A DNA stretch of 64,000 nucleotides. Origin: Clostridia bacterium. GTDB taxonomy: Bacteria; Bacillota; Peptococcia; DRI-13; SM3-B62. The position numbers and the translations under genes were made by a program. Of this stretch, positions 1 through 8,569 are shown piece after piece. Under the pieces are notes generated by a model. That model was given only the letters and a program-made list of their open reading frames with translations. It was not told where the DNA came from and made no database searches. The DNA lies in the NCBI GenBank assembly GCA_018433675.1, contig JAHDQS010000014.1:1-64000 (forward strand). Direction: 5' to 3'. Every line of letters starts with the position of its first letter. The stretch's first letter is position 1.

Positions 1-68
1 TGGTTCTTAAAATATTTCCTTCTTCAATAAAAATTCAAAATTTCCTTTCTAGCATTACGGGAGGTTAT

Positions 69-98
69 TTCGCAAATATAACCAATCATATTTGCGAA
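69..98. repeat. Candidate tyrosine-recombinase crossover site (11-8-11)
   Basis: A perfect 11-bp inverted repeat, TTCGCAAATAT (69-79) and its complement ATATTTGCGAA (88-98), is separated by an asymmetric 8-bp spacer, AACCAATC. This is the geometry of loxP- or dif-like crossover sites for tyrosine recombinases, and a tyrosine recombinase gene begins 150 bp away. Both arms also have GGTTA just outside, offset by one base. Related half-sites follow: TTCGCAATAT at 159-168, TTCGTATAA at 195-203, the complement of TTCGCAATAA at 220-229, and TTCGTTATA at 245-253 over the recombinase stop codon. The repeat is seen directly; its role as a recombination site is inference from shape and position. Confidence 0.55.
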
Positions 99-248
99 GT
101 TAACCGGTAAGTCTCTCAGCAGCCTTTATGTCGCCATAACTACTTTTATCCGCACTGTTTCGCAATATCTCCCATACCAGATATTTATGCGTATTTCGTA
201 TAAACGGTATAAGAAGGAGTTATTGCGAACATGTTGCGGGTAATTTCG

Positions 249-1385
249 TTATAGCTGGTCGATACTGTTATTATCGTCAATACATGATTTGCTAAATGCC
301 CTGTCGAGTGGACTTTGTATTTTACTTAGATCCTTCTTACTTACATGTGTATATATTTCCGTGGTTTTAGGGCTATTGTGACCCAGTAATTCTTGAATAT
401 ACCGCAAATCTGTACCGCTTTCCAGAAGATGCGTTGCAAAAGAATGACGTAATGAGTGAACAGTCACTGTTTTTTTAATACCTGCCTTTTCCACGACGTT
501 TTGAAAAACCTTTTGTACTGTTCTTTCTGAAATATGCTTTCTCTCTGTTTCTCCGGGGAAAAGCCATTTCTGAGGATGATATTTTTTTACGTATTCTTTT
601 ATAATGCCCAAGCTAATATATGAGAGCGTAGAGTACCGATCCTTACTTCCTTTCCCCTTTCTAATATGTATTAATTGTCTTTCCGCATCTATATCTTCTA
701 ATGTTAGTGATACTACCTCACTAACCCTCAATCCCGCCGAATATGTTAAAGATAATATCGCCTTATGCTTAATATTTTTAACTGTATTCAATATAATACC
801 TATCTCTTTTATGCTCAGGATGGATGGTAGGCTGTTCTCTTTTTTTAAATGCGGCACCTTGTCCACTAATTCTTCATTGCCTATTATGTGTTTACCGTAG
901 AATTTCACAGCACTAACAAACTGATTGATATAAGTATTTGATACCTTCTTTTCATCTATCAAATACAATAAATAATCTCTAATTACTTCATTGTCAAAAC
1001 TATCATCATTTTTGTTTGTATATGCAAGAAATCTATTAATATGATTACTGTAAGCTTTAATTGTTTTGCCCCTGTACCCGTGTAGTTTCAGTTCATTTAC
1101 AAGGTCTTCTTTAATCTTAATTATCCTTGTTTTCTCTTTATCTGTTTTTTGCCCCTTTTTGATTCTTTCTATTGTTAGTTTTATAGTTTCATCTGCAAAT
1201 ATTTCTTTGTCTTTGAATGCTTGGCAAACGTTCTCGAGGAGCTGTTCACTATACATTCCGACCCAACAGCTTATTTCCTTATTCCATCTCATTCCGGTAA
1301 CGCTTCTTATTCTTCTCACATTCTCTTCTGAATAGGGAAACTGGATTATTAGATTGTTAGCATCTTGCTTAATATTCACAAACAT
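249..1385 (-). CDS. Tyrosine recombinase/integrase, XerC/D-like
   Basis: Site-specific DNA recombinase of 378 residues. The C-terminal catalytic domain (about 185-360) has the full active site: Arg220 in SAGLRVSE, Lys248 in GKGSKDR, His310 and Arg313 in HSLRHSFATH, His336 in LGHNSPKTT and the nucleophile Tyr345 in EIYTHVS. Residues about 90-170 form the SAM-like core-binding domain. The first 60 residues are an addition not found in plain XerC/D and contain a W-x6-W pattern (RWNKEISCW) that recalls the HARP fold; this is a weak impression. The gene stands alone, with an inverted-repeat-rich tract downstream of its stop. No excisionase or phage genes are adjacent, so whether it serves an element to the left of the window is unknown. 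Confidence 0.93.
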   Translation of the reverse strand: MFVNIKQDANNLIIQFPYSEENVRRIRSVTGMRWNKEISCWVGMYSEQLLENVCQAFKDKEIFADETIKLTIERIKKGQKTDKEKTRIIKIKEDLVNELKLHGYRGKTIKAYSNHINRFLAYTNKNDDSFDNEVIRDYLLYLIDEKKVSNTYINQFVSAVKFYGKHIIGNEELVDKVPHLKKENSLPSILSIKEIGIILNTVKNIKHKAILSLTYSAGLRVSEVVSLTLEDIDAERQLIHIRKGKGSKDRYSTLSYISLGIIKEYVKKYHPQKWLFPGETERKHISERTVQKVFQNVVEKAGIKKTVTVHSLRHSFATHLLESGTDLRYIQELLGHNSPKTTEIYTHVSKKDLSKIQSPLDRAFSKSCIDDNNSIDQL

Positions 1386-1572
1386 AAAACATCATCCCAA
1401 GCACACAAATTATCAGCGTTATAGCTCTTGTATACTATTCAACATATTTCTAATAATTTCCTTCTAATATTTGAAATTATTATTACAACCCTGATTATTT
1501 CGCTTTTTTTATTATCAGCGTGTACCACCCTTAGTTCTATTTAACCTATGATAGGATCTGCCATCCGGTTCT

Positions 1573-1746
1573 TTAATTCTTCTCCTCGCTGCTATTTTCA
1601 CTAACGTTAAGCAGATCATCTTGCCGATCCTTTTGTATTCCCATATGCTTTTTGATTATATCAATTTCATCAATAATTATTTTGGTATTGATCCAAGCTG
1701 CAACGGAAGTAACCACTAATACTGCAAAAACAATAAAACCAACCAC
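1573..1746 (-). CDS. Small single-span membrane protein
   Basis: A protein of about 57 residues with an N-terminal transmembrane segment (FIVFAVLVVTSVAAW) followed by a charged tail with many Asp, Glu and Lys residues. The GTG at 1746 is preferred over the GTG at 1755, because AAGAAGG lies 8 bases before the former and runs directly into the latter. No family is recognised. It is isolated between the integrase and the GntR operon and transcribed away from the latter. Confidence 0.5.
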   Translation of the reverse strand: MVGFIVFAVLVVTSVAAWINTKIIIDEIDIIKKHMGIQKDRQDDLLNVSENSSEEKN

Positions 1747-1887
1747 ATTTAACACCTTCTTCTCAACGTATTTTTACACATTTACCCGGCACAATAATGC
1801 CGATGATAATATCTTCATCTATTCCTATTATACGCTAACAGATTTTAAAACTCTTTAATTACACATCAACAAATTACAAATTTCTTC

Positions 1888-1942
1888 TTGACAATATCCT
1901 TTATTGATGTATTATTGTATTAAGGACTTAATACAATAATAC
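1888..1942 (+). promoter_or_regulatory. Promoter overlapped by a 34-bp perfect palindromic operator
   Basis: A -35 box TTGACA (1888-1893) and a -10 box TATTAT (1910-1915) are separated by 16 bases. The -10 box is embedded in a perfect palindrome: GTATTATTGTATTAAG (1909-1924), GA, then its exact complement (1927-1942). The GntR/YtrA-type regulator starts at 1956 after AAGGGGTGAT. Such palindromes are the usual autorepression targets of this regulator type, so it is read as the operator of the operon 1956-3816. Confidence 0.8.
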
Positions 1943-1955
1943 AAGGGGTGATACC

Positions 1956-2327
1956 ATGCCATGGGAACTAAAGCCTGACAGACCAATTTACACTCAACTT
2001 ATTGAGCAAATTGAGCTGATGATATTTTCCGGTGTTTATTCCTTAGGGTCCAAATTGCCTTCTGTGCGGGATATGGCACAAGAGGCAGCAGTGAATCCTA
2101 ACACCATGCAAAGGGCATTAGCAAAATTAGAGGAAGACGGTCTCATCATTACACACCGCACAAGCGGACGAACAATCACGGAGGATGCTAACATGATCGA
2201 AGAGGCAAAAACCAAAATGGCTGAAAGACAAATCCTGGACTTCCTGGAAAAAATGCAGTTAATGGGTTTTAAGCAAAAGGAAATCTTAGCAATTATTAAC
2301 GACATAGCAAAGGGGATGAAAGAATGA
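1956..2327 (+). CDS. GntR-family regulator, YtrA subfamily
   Basis: A 123-residue DNA-binding repressor. It has the compact YtrA layout: a winged helix-turn-helix from about residue 10 to 78 (SVRDMAQEAAVNPNTMQRALAKLE is the recognition region, with the wing ending in HRTSGRTI) and only a short helical C-terminus for dimerisation, without an effector domain. Its stop overlaps the start of the ABC ATPase by 4 bases. Regulators of this subfamily usually repress their own ABC transporter operon, often in response to cell-envelope antibiotics. The palindrome over the promoter fits autorepression. The inducer cannot be read from sequence. Confidence 0.9.
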   Translation: MPWELKPDRPIYTQLIEQIELMIFSGVYSLGSKLPSVRDMAQEAAVNPNTMQRALAKLEEDGLIITHRTSGRTITEDANMIEEAKTKMAERQILDFLEKMQLMGFKQKEILAIINDIAKGMKE

Positions 2328-3022
2328 GCGTTATTCTGGAATGCAACGGCCTTACCAAGAAATTCGGCAGCACGACAGCCGTCTCGGCCGTGGATTTAAA
2401 AATAGAACGCGGAAAAATCGTAGGCCTTCTAGGTCCTAACGGCAGTGGTAAAACCACTATTATCAAGCTGGCAAACGAGCTGTTGAATCCCACCGGTGGA
2501 AATATTCTCATTAACGGTAAGAAGCCAGGCATCGAAACTAAAAAAATTGTATCATACCTGCCGGAAAAAAGTTACCTGAACGATTGGATGCGAGTAGAGC
2601 AAATTATTGAGCTGTTCTCTGATTTCTACAGCGATTTCAAGCCGGAGAAGGCTTACAACATGCTGAAAAGCCTCAATATCAACGCTAATGACAGACTAAA
2701 AACCATGTCCAAGGGAACAAAGGAAAAGGTGCAATTAATTCTGGTCATGAGCCGCGAAGCCGAACTCTATTTGTTGGATGAACCGATAGGTGGAGTCGAC
2801 CCGGCAGCAAGGGATTATATCTTACAAACCATTCTATCCAATTACAATGAGAATGCAACAGTGGTTATTTCAACTCATCTCATTTCCGATATAGAGAATA
2901 TCCTGGACTATGTAGTTTTCATCAATCAAGGAAAGATAGTTCTGACCTCATCGGTAGATGACATTCGGGATGAGAAGGGTAAATCTGTTGATGTTTTATT
3001 CAGGGAGGTGTTCAAATGCTAG
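2324..3022 (+). CDS. ABC exporter ATP-binding subunit
   Basis: A 232-residue nucleotide-binding subunit at the inner face of the membrane. Walker A is GPNGSGKTT (about residues 35-43), the signature region is degenerate (MSKGTKEK instead of LSGGQ), Walker B is LYLLDEPIGG and the switch histidine is in STHLISD. The variant signature is common in drug and bacteriocin-type exporters controlled by YtrA-like regulators. It overlaps both neighbours by a few bases, indicating one operon with the GntR regulator and the permease. The substrate is unknown. Confidence 0.92.
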   Translation: MSVILECNGLTKKFGSTTAVSAVDLKIERGKIVGLLGPNGSGKTTIIKLANELLNPTGGNILINGKKPGIETKKIVSYLPEKSYLNDWMRVEQIIELFSDFYSDFKPEKAYNMLKSLNINANDRLKTMSKGTKEKVQLILVMSREAELYLLDEPIGGVDPAARDYILQTILSNYNENATVVISTHLISDIENILDYVVFINQGKIVLTSSVDDIRDEKGKSVDVLFREVFKC

Positions 3023-3816
3023 CCAAGCTTTTAAAGTACGAAATCAAAGCTACCGGAAGAATATTCCTGCCCCTTTTCCTCGCATTATTGCTGTTTGCTA
3101 CAATCACAAAAATCATCTCTTCTTTCAGCCCCGGAAATTGGAGCACTTCTGCAAGCATCAGCATGTTCATCTATATCATTATTATGGTGGGAATGTTCGT
3201 AACAACCTTTCTGATGATGATTCAGCGCTTTTACAAAAATCTGCTTTCTGACGAGGGTTATTTAATGTTTACACTTCCCGTCAAACCATGGCAGCATATA
3301 GTCAGTAAGCTACTGATATCAATGTTGTGGATTGTAAGTAGTTCAGTTACCGCTTTTATTTCTATTCTGATTATCACCCTGAAAAAAGGTGATATCGCTA
3401 CAATAGCTGAGGGAATCACACTTTTCTATACCCAGGTTTTTGAACAATTAGGTATTTCGATGTACGTCCTATCCAGCGAAATCATTGTGTCTGTACTAGT
3501 CCTTCTAGCTTCATTCATCCTGATAATATATGCCTCTATCGCCGTCGGTCATCTCTTCAACCGTCATAAAATGTTGTCATCTTTCGGAGCCTTTATCGCC
3601 CTCACTACTCTCACACAAATCATTATTACGTTTGTCGGCTGGCTCTCCGGAAATACCCTTTTCTCCGATGTGCATGTCAATCCTAATGATTTTCTTGGTA
3701 TGCAACAGCTAATTCAATTGTCAATCGCTTATGGAATCGCTTTTATCGGACTTCTATGTGCAGCATATTTCGCTGTAACCAACTACATCTTGAGCAAACG
3801 TCTGAATTTGGAATAA
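3016..3816 (+). CDS. ABC exporter permease subunit
   Basis: A 266-residue integral membrane protein with about six hydrophobic segments (near residues 17-40, 50-70, 95-115, 145-180, 190-212 and 230-258), typical of an ABC-2-type half permease. It is the partner of the preceding ATPase, whose stop it overlaps by 7 bases, and it ends the operon before a clear terminator. The family is often annotated only as a hypothetical ABC permease. Function by context: export of an envelope-active compound, not established. Confidence 0.85.
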   Translation: MLAKLLKYEIKATGRIFLPLFLALLLFATITKIISSFSPGNWSTSASISMFIYIIIMVGMFVTTFLMMIQRFYKNLLSDEGYLMFTLPVKPWQHIVSKLLISMLWIVSSSVTAFISILIITLKKGDIATIAEGITLFYTQVFEQLGISMYVLSSEIIVSVLVLLASFILIIYASIAVGHLFNRHKMLSSFGAFIALTTLTQIIITFVGWLSGNTLFSDVHVNPNDFLGMQQLIQLSIAYGIAFIGLLCAAYFAVTNYILSKRLNLE

Positions 3817-3862
3817 GGAAATCTTTCCCCCTTTATCAGAAACATTGCATTTCATGAATTTG

Positions 3863-3889
3863 GCCAGGATAGAAATATCCTGGCTTTTT
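3863..3889 (+). terminator. Rho-independent terminator of the GntR-ABC operon
   Basis: A 9-bp stem, GCCAGGATA and TATCCTGGC, with a GAAA loop is followed by five T residues, 46 bases after the permease stop. Confidence 0.85.
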
Positions 3890-3939
3890 CTGTAGGAATA
3901 ATTCACCGTATACCTGCAAAGATTAACTAAAACACAGAA

Positions 3940-4329
3940 ATGGAAGTAGTACGCATTTTTAAACATAAAAAAATTCTTCTCCATCCGGTTGGGGTAGAAA
4001 AACCTAAACCCAATTATGCCGCCATGCTTCAAGAACAACTAGGCGACCCTCAGGGCGAGCTTAAAGCCGCTCTTCAGTACATCTCCCAAAGTTTCCGCAT
4101 CAATGATCCTGCCATCAAGGATGTTTTTTTGGATATTGCCGCGGAAGAACTCGGTCATATGGAAATGGTAGCAACTACAATCAATCTCCTCAACGATCAT
4201 GAACTGCAGGCCCTAAATGCTGCAATCGGTAATATTGAAGCTCATGTCCTTTCCGGTTTGAATCCAATACCGATCAATGCTTCCAAAGAATTCGAGATAC
4301 CGGTTCCAATCGAGATTGAGGGTAGATGA
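3940..4329 (+). pseudogene. Truncated manganese catalase / CotJC-like fragment
   Basis: The first ~110 codons match the N-terminal half of Mn catalases and the spore coat protein CotJC. Visible are the FKHKKILLHPV entry, the GELKAALQYISQ metal-ligand helix and the EELGHMEMV (ExxH) helix. The match breaks off after GLNPIPINAS and the frame ends 20 codons later. Full-length members have about 190-290 residues and two more ligands (Glu and His) in the missing half. No good ribosome binding site precedes the ATG. It is read as a decayed gene without activity; a minimal protein cannot be excluded. Confidence 0.7.
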
Positions 4330-4432
4330 AGATATCCCTCTCCCCCCGATTTTGATAATCCGCCAAGCCCGACACAACATTAACATGCTTCTTTAAACAC
4401 TTAGGGGCTGCGTCTGATCCAGTGTTTGTGGC

Positions 4433-5848
4433 TTACATGTCGCTTACTCTCTTATATACCTCGCAGCCCTGAAAAGGATTGGCTGTTCCTAAATAGAGGT
4501 CTTTGTCTTGTGAAACGAACAGCTTCCTGACCCCATAATTATAGTTATTGCCTAACCCATTCAGTGTAACCGGCGACCAGTCCTCGCCGTTTTTCGTTTT
4601 CCAAAGGTCAAAGCCATAGAAATTCTTGCCTGCCCTGAAAACAAGTTCACCCAGACACTGCCAGAAATCATCCATGCTTTCTTTTAGCATCTCATTATTT
4701 TGAACGATTCTACTATTCTTAGCGTTTACCAATCTTTTGATGATCGCCGGCAGCAAGGGAAGGAATACGGGTACGAAGATGGCCCAGCTAAAGGTCCCCA
4801 AATACATCTCATCACCGTAGGTCTCAATCTGCCAGCAGTAGGCATTAGAAATATCCCCAAACCCTGAAGGGAAGCCGCTTAACGGACACCCCCTGCTTCC
4901 GGTGGTAGGGTCAGTGGGCACCACCGGCGGACCGCCGACTATCAATTCCCAGTTATCATTCTTATCGACTCTTATAACGTCAAAACCCTTGGGAGGTACA
5001 AACTGTTTTTCTGTGTCAAGGCTCATAACAGCGGCTTCGATCGCTGTTCCGATGTATATATGATCCTCGAATACCGTAATTGCCCAAGGGTGTTCATTGC
5101 GTGCATCTCCGGCGCCCCGGTCGACCACTAAGGTCCAGTCGTCCTTGACAGGTAACGACCCGTTTGTCCGCCATAATTCAAAGCCGGTGGGCCTTCCTGT
5201 TCCTACGTATATATGGTCATTGAAGCTCAGCAGAAGATCAATATTCCCCCGGGGGTTCTTATCAGGATCACCATTAAGATCTATCTTAGTCCAGCCGTCC
5301 TTCTGTGGATCAATGCTGTAAAAAAGCTGTGATTCCGTGAGTCCCATAACCTGGAGTGCCCCAAGATAAAGTATCCCCTTGTGTTCGATCATGGTTCTCG
5401 TAGCCGAGCCTTGTATATCCGAAAGTAAAGGATACCAATTCTCGCCATCCTGTGATTTAAAAATGATAAAGTCGGGGGTCAGCGTCATCAATCCGGCATA
5501 TAAAGCTGTTTCATTCTCCGGAGTTGTATATCTTTTCATAAAACGAAAGCCGATACTCAATGGTTTAGCCGGGGCTTTATAAACCCGTTCCCAGTTCTCG
5601 GGGGAAGATTTCTTACAGCGCCAGATTTCGCCACGATTATCAACATTTTCAGGAGTCAGGATATCCGGTATGGGAACATCCCCGAATATTTTGTTGCTGA
5701 TAATTGAATAAGGTATATTGCGGGCAGTTCCCACATATAGATACTCTCCCATCTCCTCCATTGACCAGCAGTAATTGTTTTGCATGGCATTGTCAAGATT
5801 ATCGGGATCAAAACCGTTGACGGGAGTTATTTTTTTAAAGTTTTCCAT
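4433..5848 (-). CDS. Putative beta-propeller-like protein, function unknown
   Basis: A 471-residue protein from the ATG at 5848, chosen because GAGGGG lies 8 bases upstream; an in-frame extension to 5911 lacks this. The sequence has repeated blocks of the form YLYVGTAR, ILYLGALQV, HIYVGTGR, HIYIGTAIE, EMYLGTFSW and LYLGTANP, each followed by a W-containing strand such as ELWRT or DLWKT. Six to seven such units suggest a beta-propeller. There is no signal peptide. A hydrophobic Pro-rich segment (IFVPVFLPLLPAIIKRL) interrupts the repeats near residue 370. No enzymatic motif was recognised. It is transcribed toward the catalase remnant. Confidence 0.75.
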   Translation of the reverse strand: MENFKKITPVNGFDPDNLDNAMQNNYCWSMEEMGEYLYVGTARNIPYSIISNKIFGDVPIPDILTPENVDNRGEIWRCKKSSPENWERVYKAPAKPLSIGFRFMKRYTTPENETALYAGLMTLTPDFIIFKSQDGENWYPLLSDIQGSATRTMIEHKGILYLGALQVMGLTESQLFYSIDPQKDGWTKIDLNGDPDKNPRGNIDLLLSFNDHIYVGTGRPTGFELWRTNGSLPVKDDWTLVVDRGAGDARNEHPWAITVFEDHIYIGTAIEAAVMSLDTEKQFVPPKGFDVIRVDKNDNWELIVGGPPVVPTDPTTGSRGCPLSGFPSGFGDISNAYCWQIETYGDEMYLGTFSWAIFVPVFLPLLPAIIKRLVNAKNSRIVQNNEMLKESMDDFWQCLGELVFRAGKNFYGFDLWKTKNGEDWSPVTLNGLGNNYNYGVRKLFVSQDKDLYLGTANPFQGCEVYKRVSDM

Positions 5849-5917
5849 GTGGCATCCCCTCGTTAAGTCGATTTGTACCACATAATATGCGGGAAGGGCT
5901 ATACATGCCACCTTTTG

Positions 5918-6274
5918 TTATCTGCCGATAGCCAGCCAATAATAGTTTACCTCCGCAAGCTCGGCCAAGGCGCTATCCTTATCCTCCGCGTTAATAACTC
6001 CTTGCAGACGGGCCAAGCTTCGACTTAAGCTGTTTATTTCCTCTCTTTCCGCCCCAAATTGAATCCTGTTAACGACCCTTTGCCACTCTATATCCAATAA
6101 TAAAAGCCTTGCGGTAGCAGAATCCCAATTCTCTTCCGCAACATCTCGGGTAAGCCTATTGATTTCTTGGTGTACGTCTTGCCCTTTGAAATAAGATGGG
6201 CTAAGCATAATCACAAGGAACAGGATTATTGCCGCTATCGGAAGCAAATAAGCTACTGCTTTTTCACTATTCAT
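5918..6274 (-). CDS. DUF4363-type membrane-anchored protein
   Basis: A 118-residue protein with one N-terminal transmembrane helix (AVAYLLPIAAIILFLVIML) and an extracytoplasmic, mostly helical domain, as in DUF4363. Its start overlaps the stop of the DUF421 gene by one base (position 6274), so the two are translationally coupled. In clostridia and bacilli DUF421 and DUF4363 genes often pair; the function of the pair is not established. Confidence 0.85.
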   Translation of the reverse strand: MNSEKAVAYLLPIAAIILFLVIMLSPSYFKGQDVHQEINRLTRDVAEENWDSATARLLLLDIEWQRVVNRIQFGAEREEINSLSRSLARLQGVINAEDKDSALAELAEVNYYWLAIGR

Positions 6275-7011
6275 TACTGTCCCTCCTTGGGGTTGTAACG
6301 CTCACTGATATCTGCCGGATTAGCTACATAATCTCTATATTTATCAATGTATAGTTCACCCTGTGTATTAAGCTGGGCCAGCATAACTTCAGACGGGTCA
6401 TTTATTCCGTTTGCCCGCAACTGTTGTTCCAGCCAATTGCGGTCAAGATTGACCTGATTTAGGTTCTGCTCGATAACGACCCCGTTATATATAAGTTCGG
6501 CAGATAAACCTTCATAATCAGTTGAAATATTTAAATTCTTAGGTGTGACCGGTTGATAAGACGACTTTTTCAAGACACTGAGCTTACCGTTCACCTCAAA
6601 AACAGCAAACTCAACCTGTGAAATGTCAAAAATGCTTTTCTCCCTTAGCTGTTCCAAAAGCTCGCTCATTTGATAGCGCATTTTCTTCATAGTAGCTTCC
6701 ATGATTTTTCCGTTCATTATGACCACGATTGGTTCTCCATTAATGTATTTCGAGATGTATCGTGATTTGACGGTAATAACCTGTAAAGCAAATACCGCCC
6801 CCGTCCAGACGCCCAATCCTACCCATTCGGTCAAAGCTCTGCTATTTAGATTTGTAGCCAAAGATGCCGCAATCGACCCTATGGTGATACCGTTGATATA
6901 ATCGAAAAAGGTCAATTGACTTACTTCCTGTTTACCCAAAATACGTGTAAAAATCAGTAGCGTAAAAAAGGCTATCAGGCTGCGTACTATTACAACCAAC
7001 ACTTCATTCAT
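6274..7011 (-). CDS. DUF421 (YetF/YdfR-type) membrane protein
   Basis: A 245-residue protein with three N-terminal transmembrane helices (to about residue 85) and a soluble C-terminal domain. The pattern FTRILGKQEVSQLTFFDYI near residues 20-38 and GEPIVVIMNGKI near residue 92 are characteristic of this family. The role is unknown; members are found in spores and envelopes of Firmicutes. It is the first gene of a two-gene unit with the DUF4363 gene. Confidence 0.92.
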   Translation of the reverse strand: MNEVLVVIVRSLIAFFTLLIFTRILGKQEVSQLTFFDYINGITIGSIAASLATNLNSRALTEWVGLGVWTGAVFALQVITVKSRYISKYINGEPIVVIMNGKIMEATMKKMRYQMSELLEQLREKSIFDISQVEFAVFEVNGKLSVLKKSSYQPVTPKNLNISTDYEGLSAELIYNGVVIEQNLNQVNLDRNWLEQQLRANGINDPSEVMLAQLNTQGELYIDKYRDYVANPADISERYNPKEGQ

Positions 7012-7094
7012 AGCAAATCACCTTTTGGTATTCTATCCCTACACTTCGAAAACAATTCAATCGGTCAGGAGGCTGACCAGGTGACTATTTCCGT

Positions 7095-8495
7095 TTAGTA
7101 CACCTCAAATTCACCTTCGGCAATTTTAACTCCATCGACATGACATATAGTTTTATAGCTTCCCGGAACCGCACAGCCATTAATATCCCTCACTACCAGC
7201 ACTTCTTTAAATAAGTATGCACCTTCCCAATGAGGCTTACACAAGCTATAAAAAGTCTCTGAATAAATCTCTTCGTAACCATCATCCTGTTTTAAGAAAT
7301 GAGTCACTGTAAGTTCATAGAAGACCAATTTGTTAGGTTGTTTGTAATTAAAAACCACACAAAAGAATATTTCCCCATTCGACTTGGAAATCCTTGATTT
7401 AAACTCCGTATCCAAATGCAGGTCATGCGCATCAGTAAACTTTACGATCGCTGCAGCCGACAATTTAAAATATGAGCCTTTACCTTCTTGTAATATTTCC
7501 AATGGCACGCCAATGTCTTCGCCAAAGTTATTAGCAACTATCCATCTCGCTACATCGTCTACAGGTATGGCAAAATTCAAATCCCCTATCAAAAACCCCA
7601 TTGTAGTAATCCCTACGAGTTTGCCATATGAGTCAAAAAGAGCTCCGCCGCTGCTTCCAAACGAAATCGGGGTCGATACTTGTAAGAGATTATATCCCTT
7701 TTCACTTCTTTTTCCGCTTAAAATACCGCTAGATACGGTGTTCTGTAAATCTAACGGATTACCTATAGCGATAACATCCTGCCCTATACTTAGCTTATCC
7801 GAATCGCCAATTACAGCAAAGGGTAATCCCAACGCATTAATTTTTATCAATGCGAGGTCATAATTATAATCTACTTCAAGAACCTCGAATTTATATTTAC
7901 GACCATCCCAAAGAACGACTTCGCCTGTTTCATATTCATCCAATACGTGGGCATTGGTAATGATATGCCCTACAGAACTCAGAATAACACCACTACCTTG
8001 CAGCATTTCATCTCCTTCTCCACAAATTACACTTACAACAGTGTTACCGTGCTTAGATACCTCTTCCGTCGTAAGTTTTGTGACGCGACTGTCTATTGTC
8101 ACTCTCTGAGACGCTTCATCCCATTTCACTTCAGCACCAAAAGCCTCACTGATAAACCGCAAGGGTACTAATGTCCTGTTCTCAACAACTTTTGGGGGAA
8201 CATCTAAGATAACTTCTACGCCATTTTTTACAGCTTTGTTTCGCCCGATAGTGAGTATAATCTGAATATCCCCTTTTTTTGAGATAATTTTTTGTGCGGC
8301 TTCATCCCATTCGACAGAAGCTCCCAAGGATTCAAATATTGCCCTGAGTGGCACCAAGACCCTACCATCCTCAATTATAGGCGATGTGTCAAATTGAATG
8401 TAGTTATGATTTAGCATTACTGCCGGTGCTGCGTATGATTCCTTCGCTATCAACAGCAATAAAAAAAAGACGGCAAACCCCAAAAACTTTCGCAT
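7095..8495 (-). CDS. Secreted trypsin-like serine protease with copper-amine-oxidase-like N domain
   Basis: A 466-residue exported protein. After a signal peptide (about residues 1-22, ending ESYAA) come two halves of a copper-amine-oxidase-like N-terminal domain (PLRAIFESLGASVEWDEA and its second copy PLRFISEAFGAEVKWDEA, up to about 140), a wall- or matrix-associated module common in Clostridia. A chymotrypsin-fold protease domain of the HtrA type follows, with the triad His in ITNAHVL, Asp in YNYDLALI and Ser in FGSSGGALF. About 130 residues without a recognised family follow instead of a PDZ domain. Likely a surface protease. The gene stands alone. Confidence 0.9.
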   Translation of the reverse strand: MRKFLGFAVFFLLLLIAKESYAAPAVMLNHNYIQFDTSPIIEDGRVLVPLRAIFESLGASVEWDEAAQKIISKKGDIQIILTIGRNKAVKNGVEVILDVPPKVVENRTLVPLRFISEAFGAEVKWDEASQRVTIDSRVTKLTTEEVSKHGNTVVSVICGEGDEMLQGSGVILSSVGHIITNAHVLDEYETGEVVLWDGRKYKFEVLEVDYNYDLALIKINALGLPFAVIGDSDKLSIGQDVIAIGNPLDLQNTVSSGILSGKRSEKGYNLLQVSTPISFGSSGGALFDSYGKLVGITTMGFLIGDLNFAIPVDDVARWIVANNFGEDIGVPLEILQEGKGSYFKLSAAAIVKFTDAHDLHLDTEFKSRISKSNGEIFFCVVFNYKQPNKLVFYELTVTHFLKQDDGYEEIYSETFYSLCKPHWEGAYLFKEVLVVRDINGCAVPGSYKTICHVDGVKIAEGEFEVY

Positions 8496-8569
8496 ATCTC
8501 CACTCCATTTCCTTATTATTAGCTCACCCCCCCAATATTACCATTTATATTCCTGTCAATCTATATATA

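Noticed and set aside
7061-7077. GGTCAG/CTGACC hairpin between the protease and DUF421 genes
   Set aside because: No T-run on the relevant strand; probably chance.
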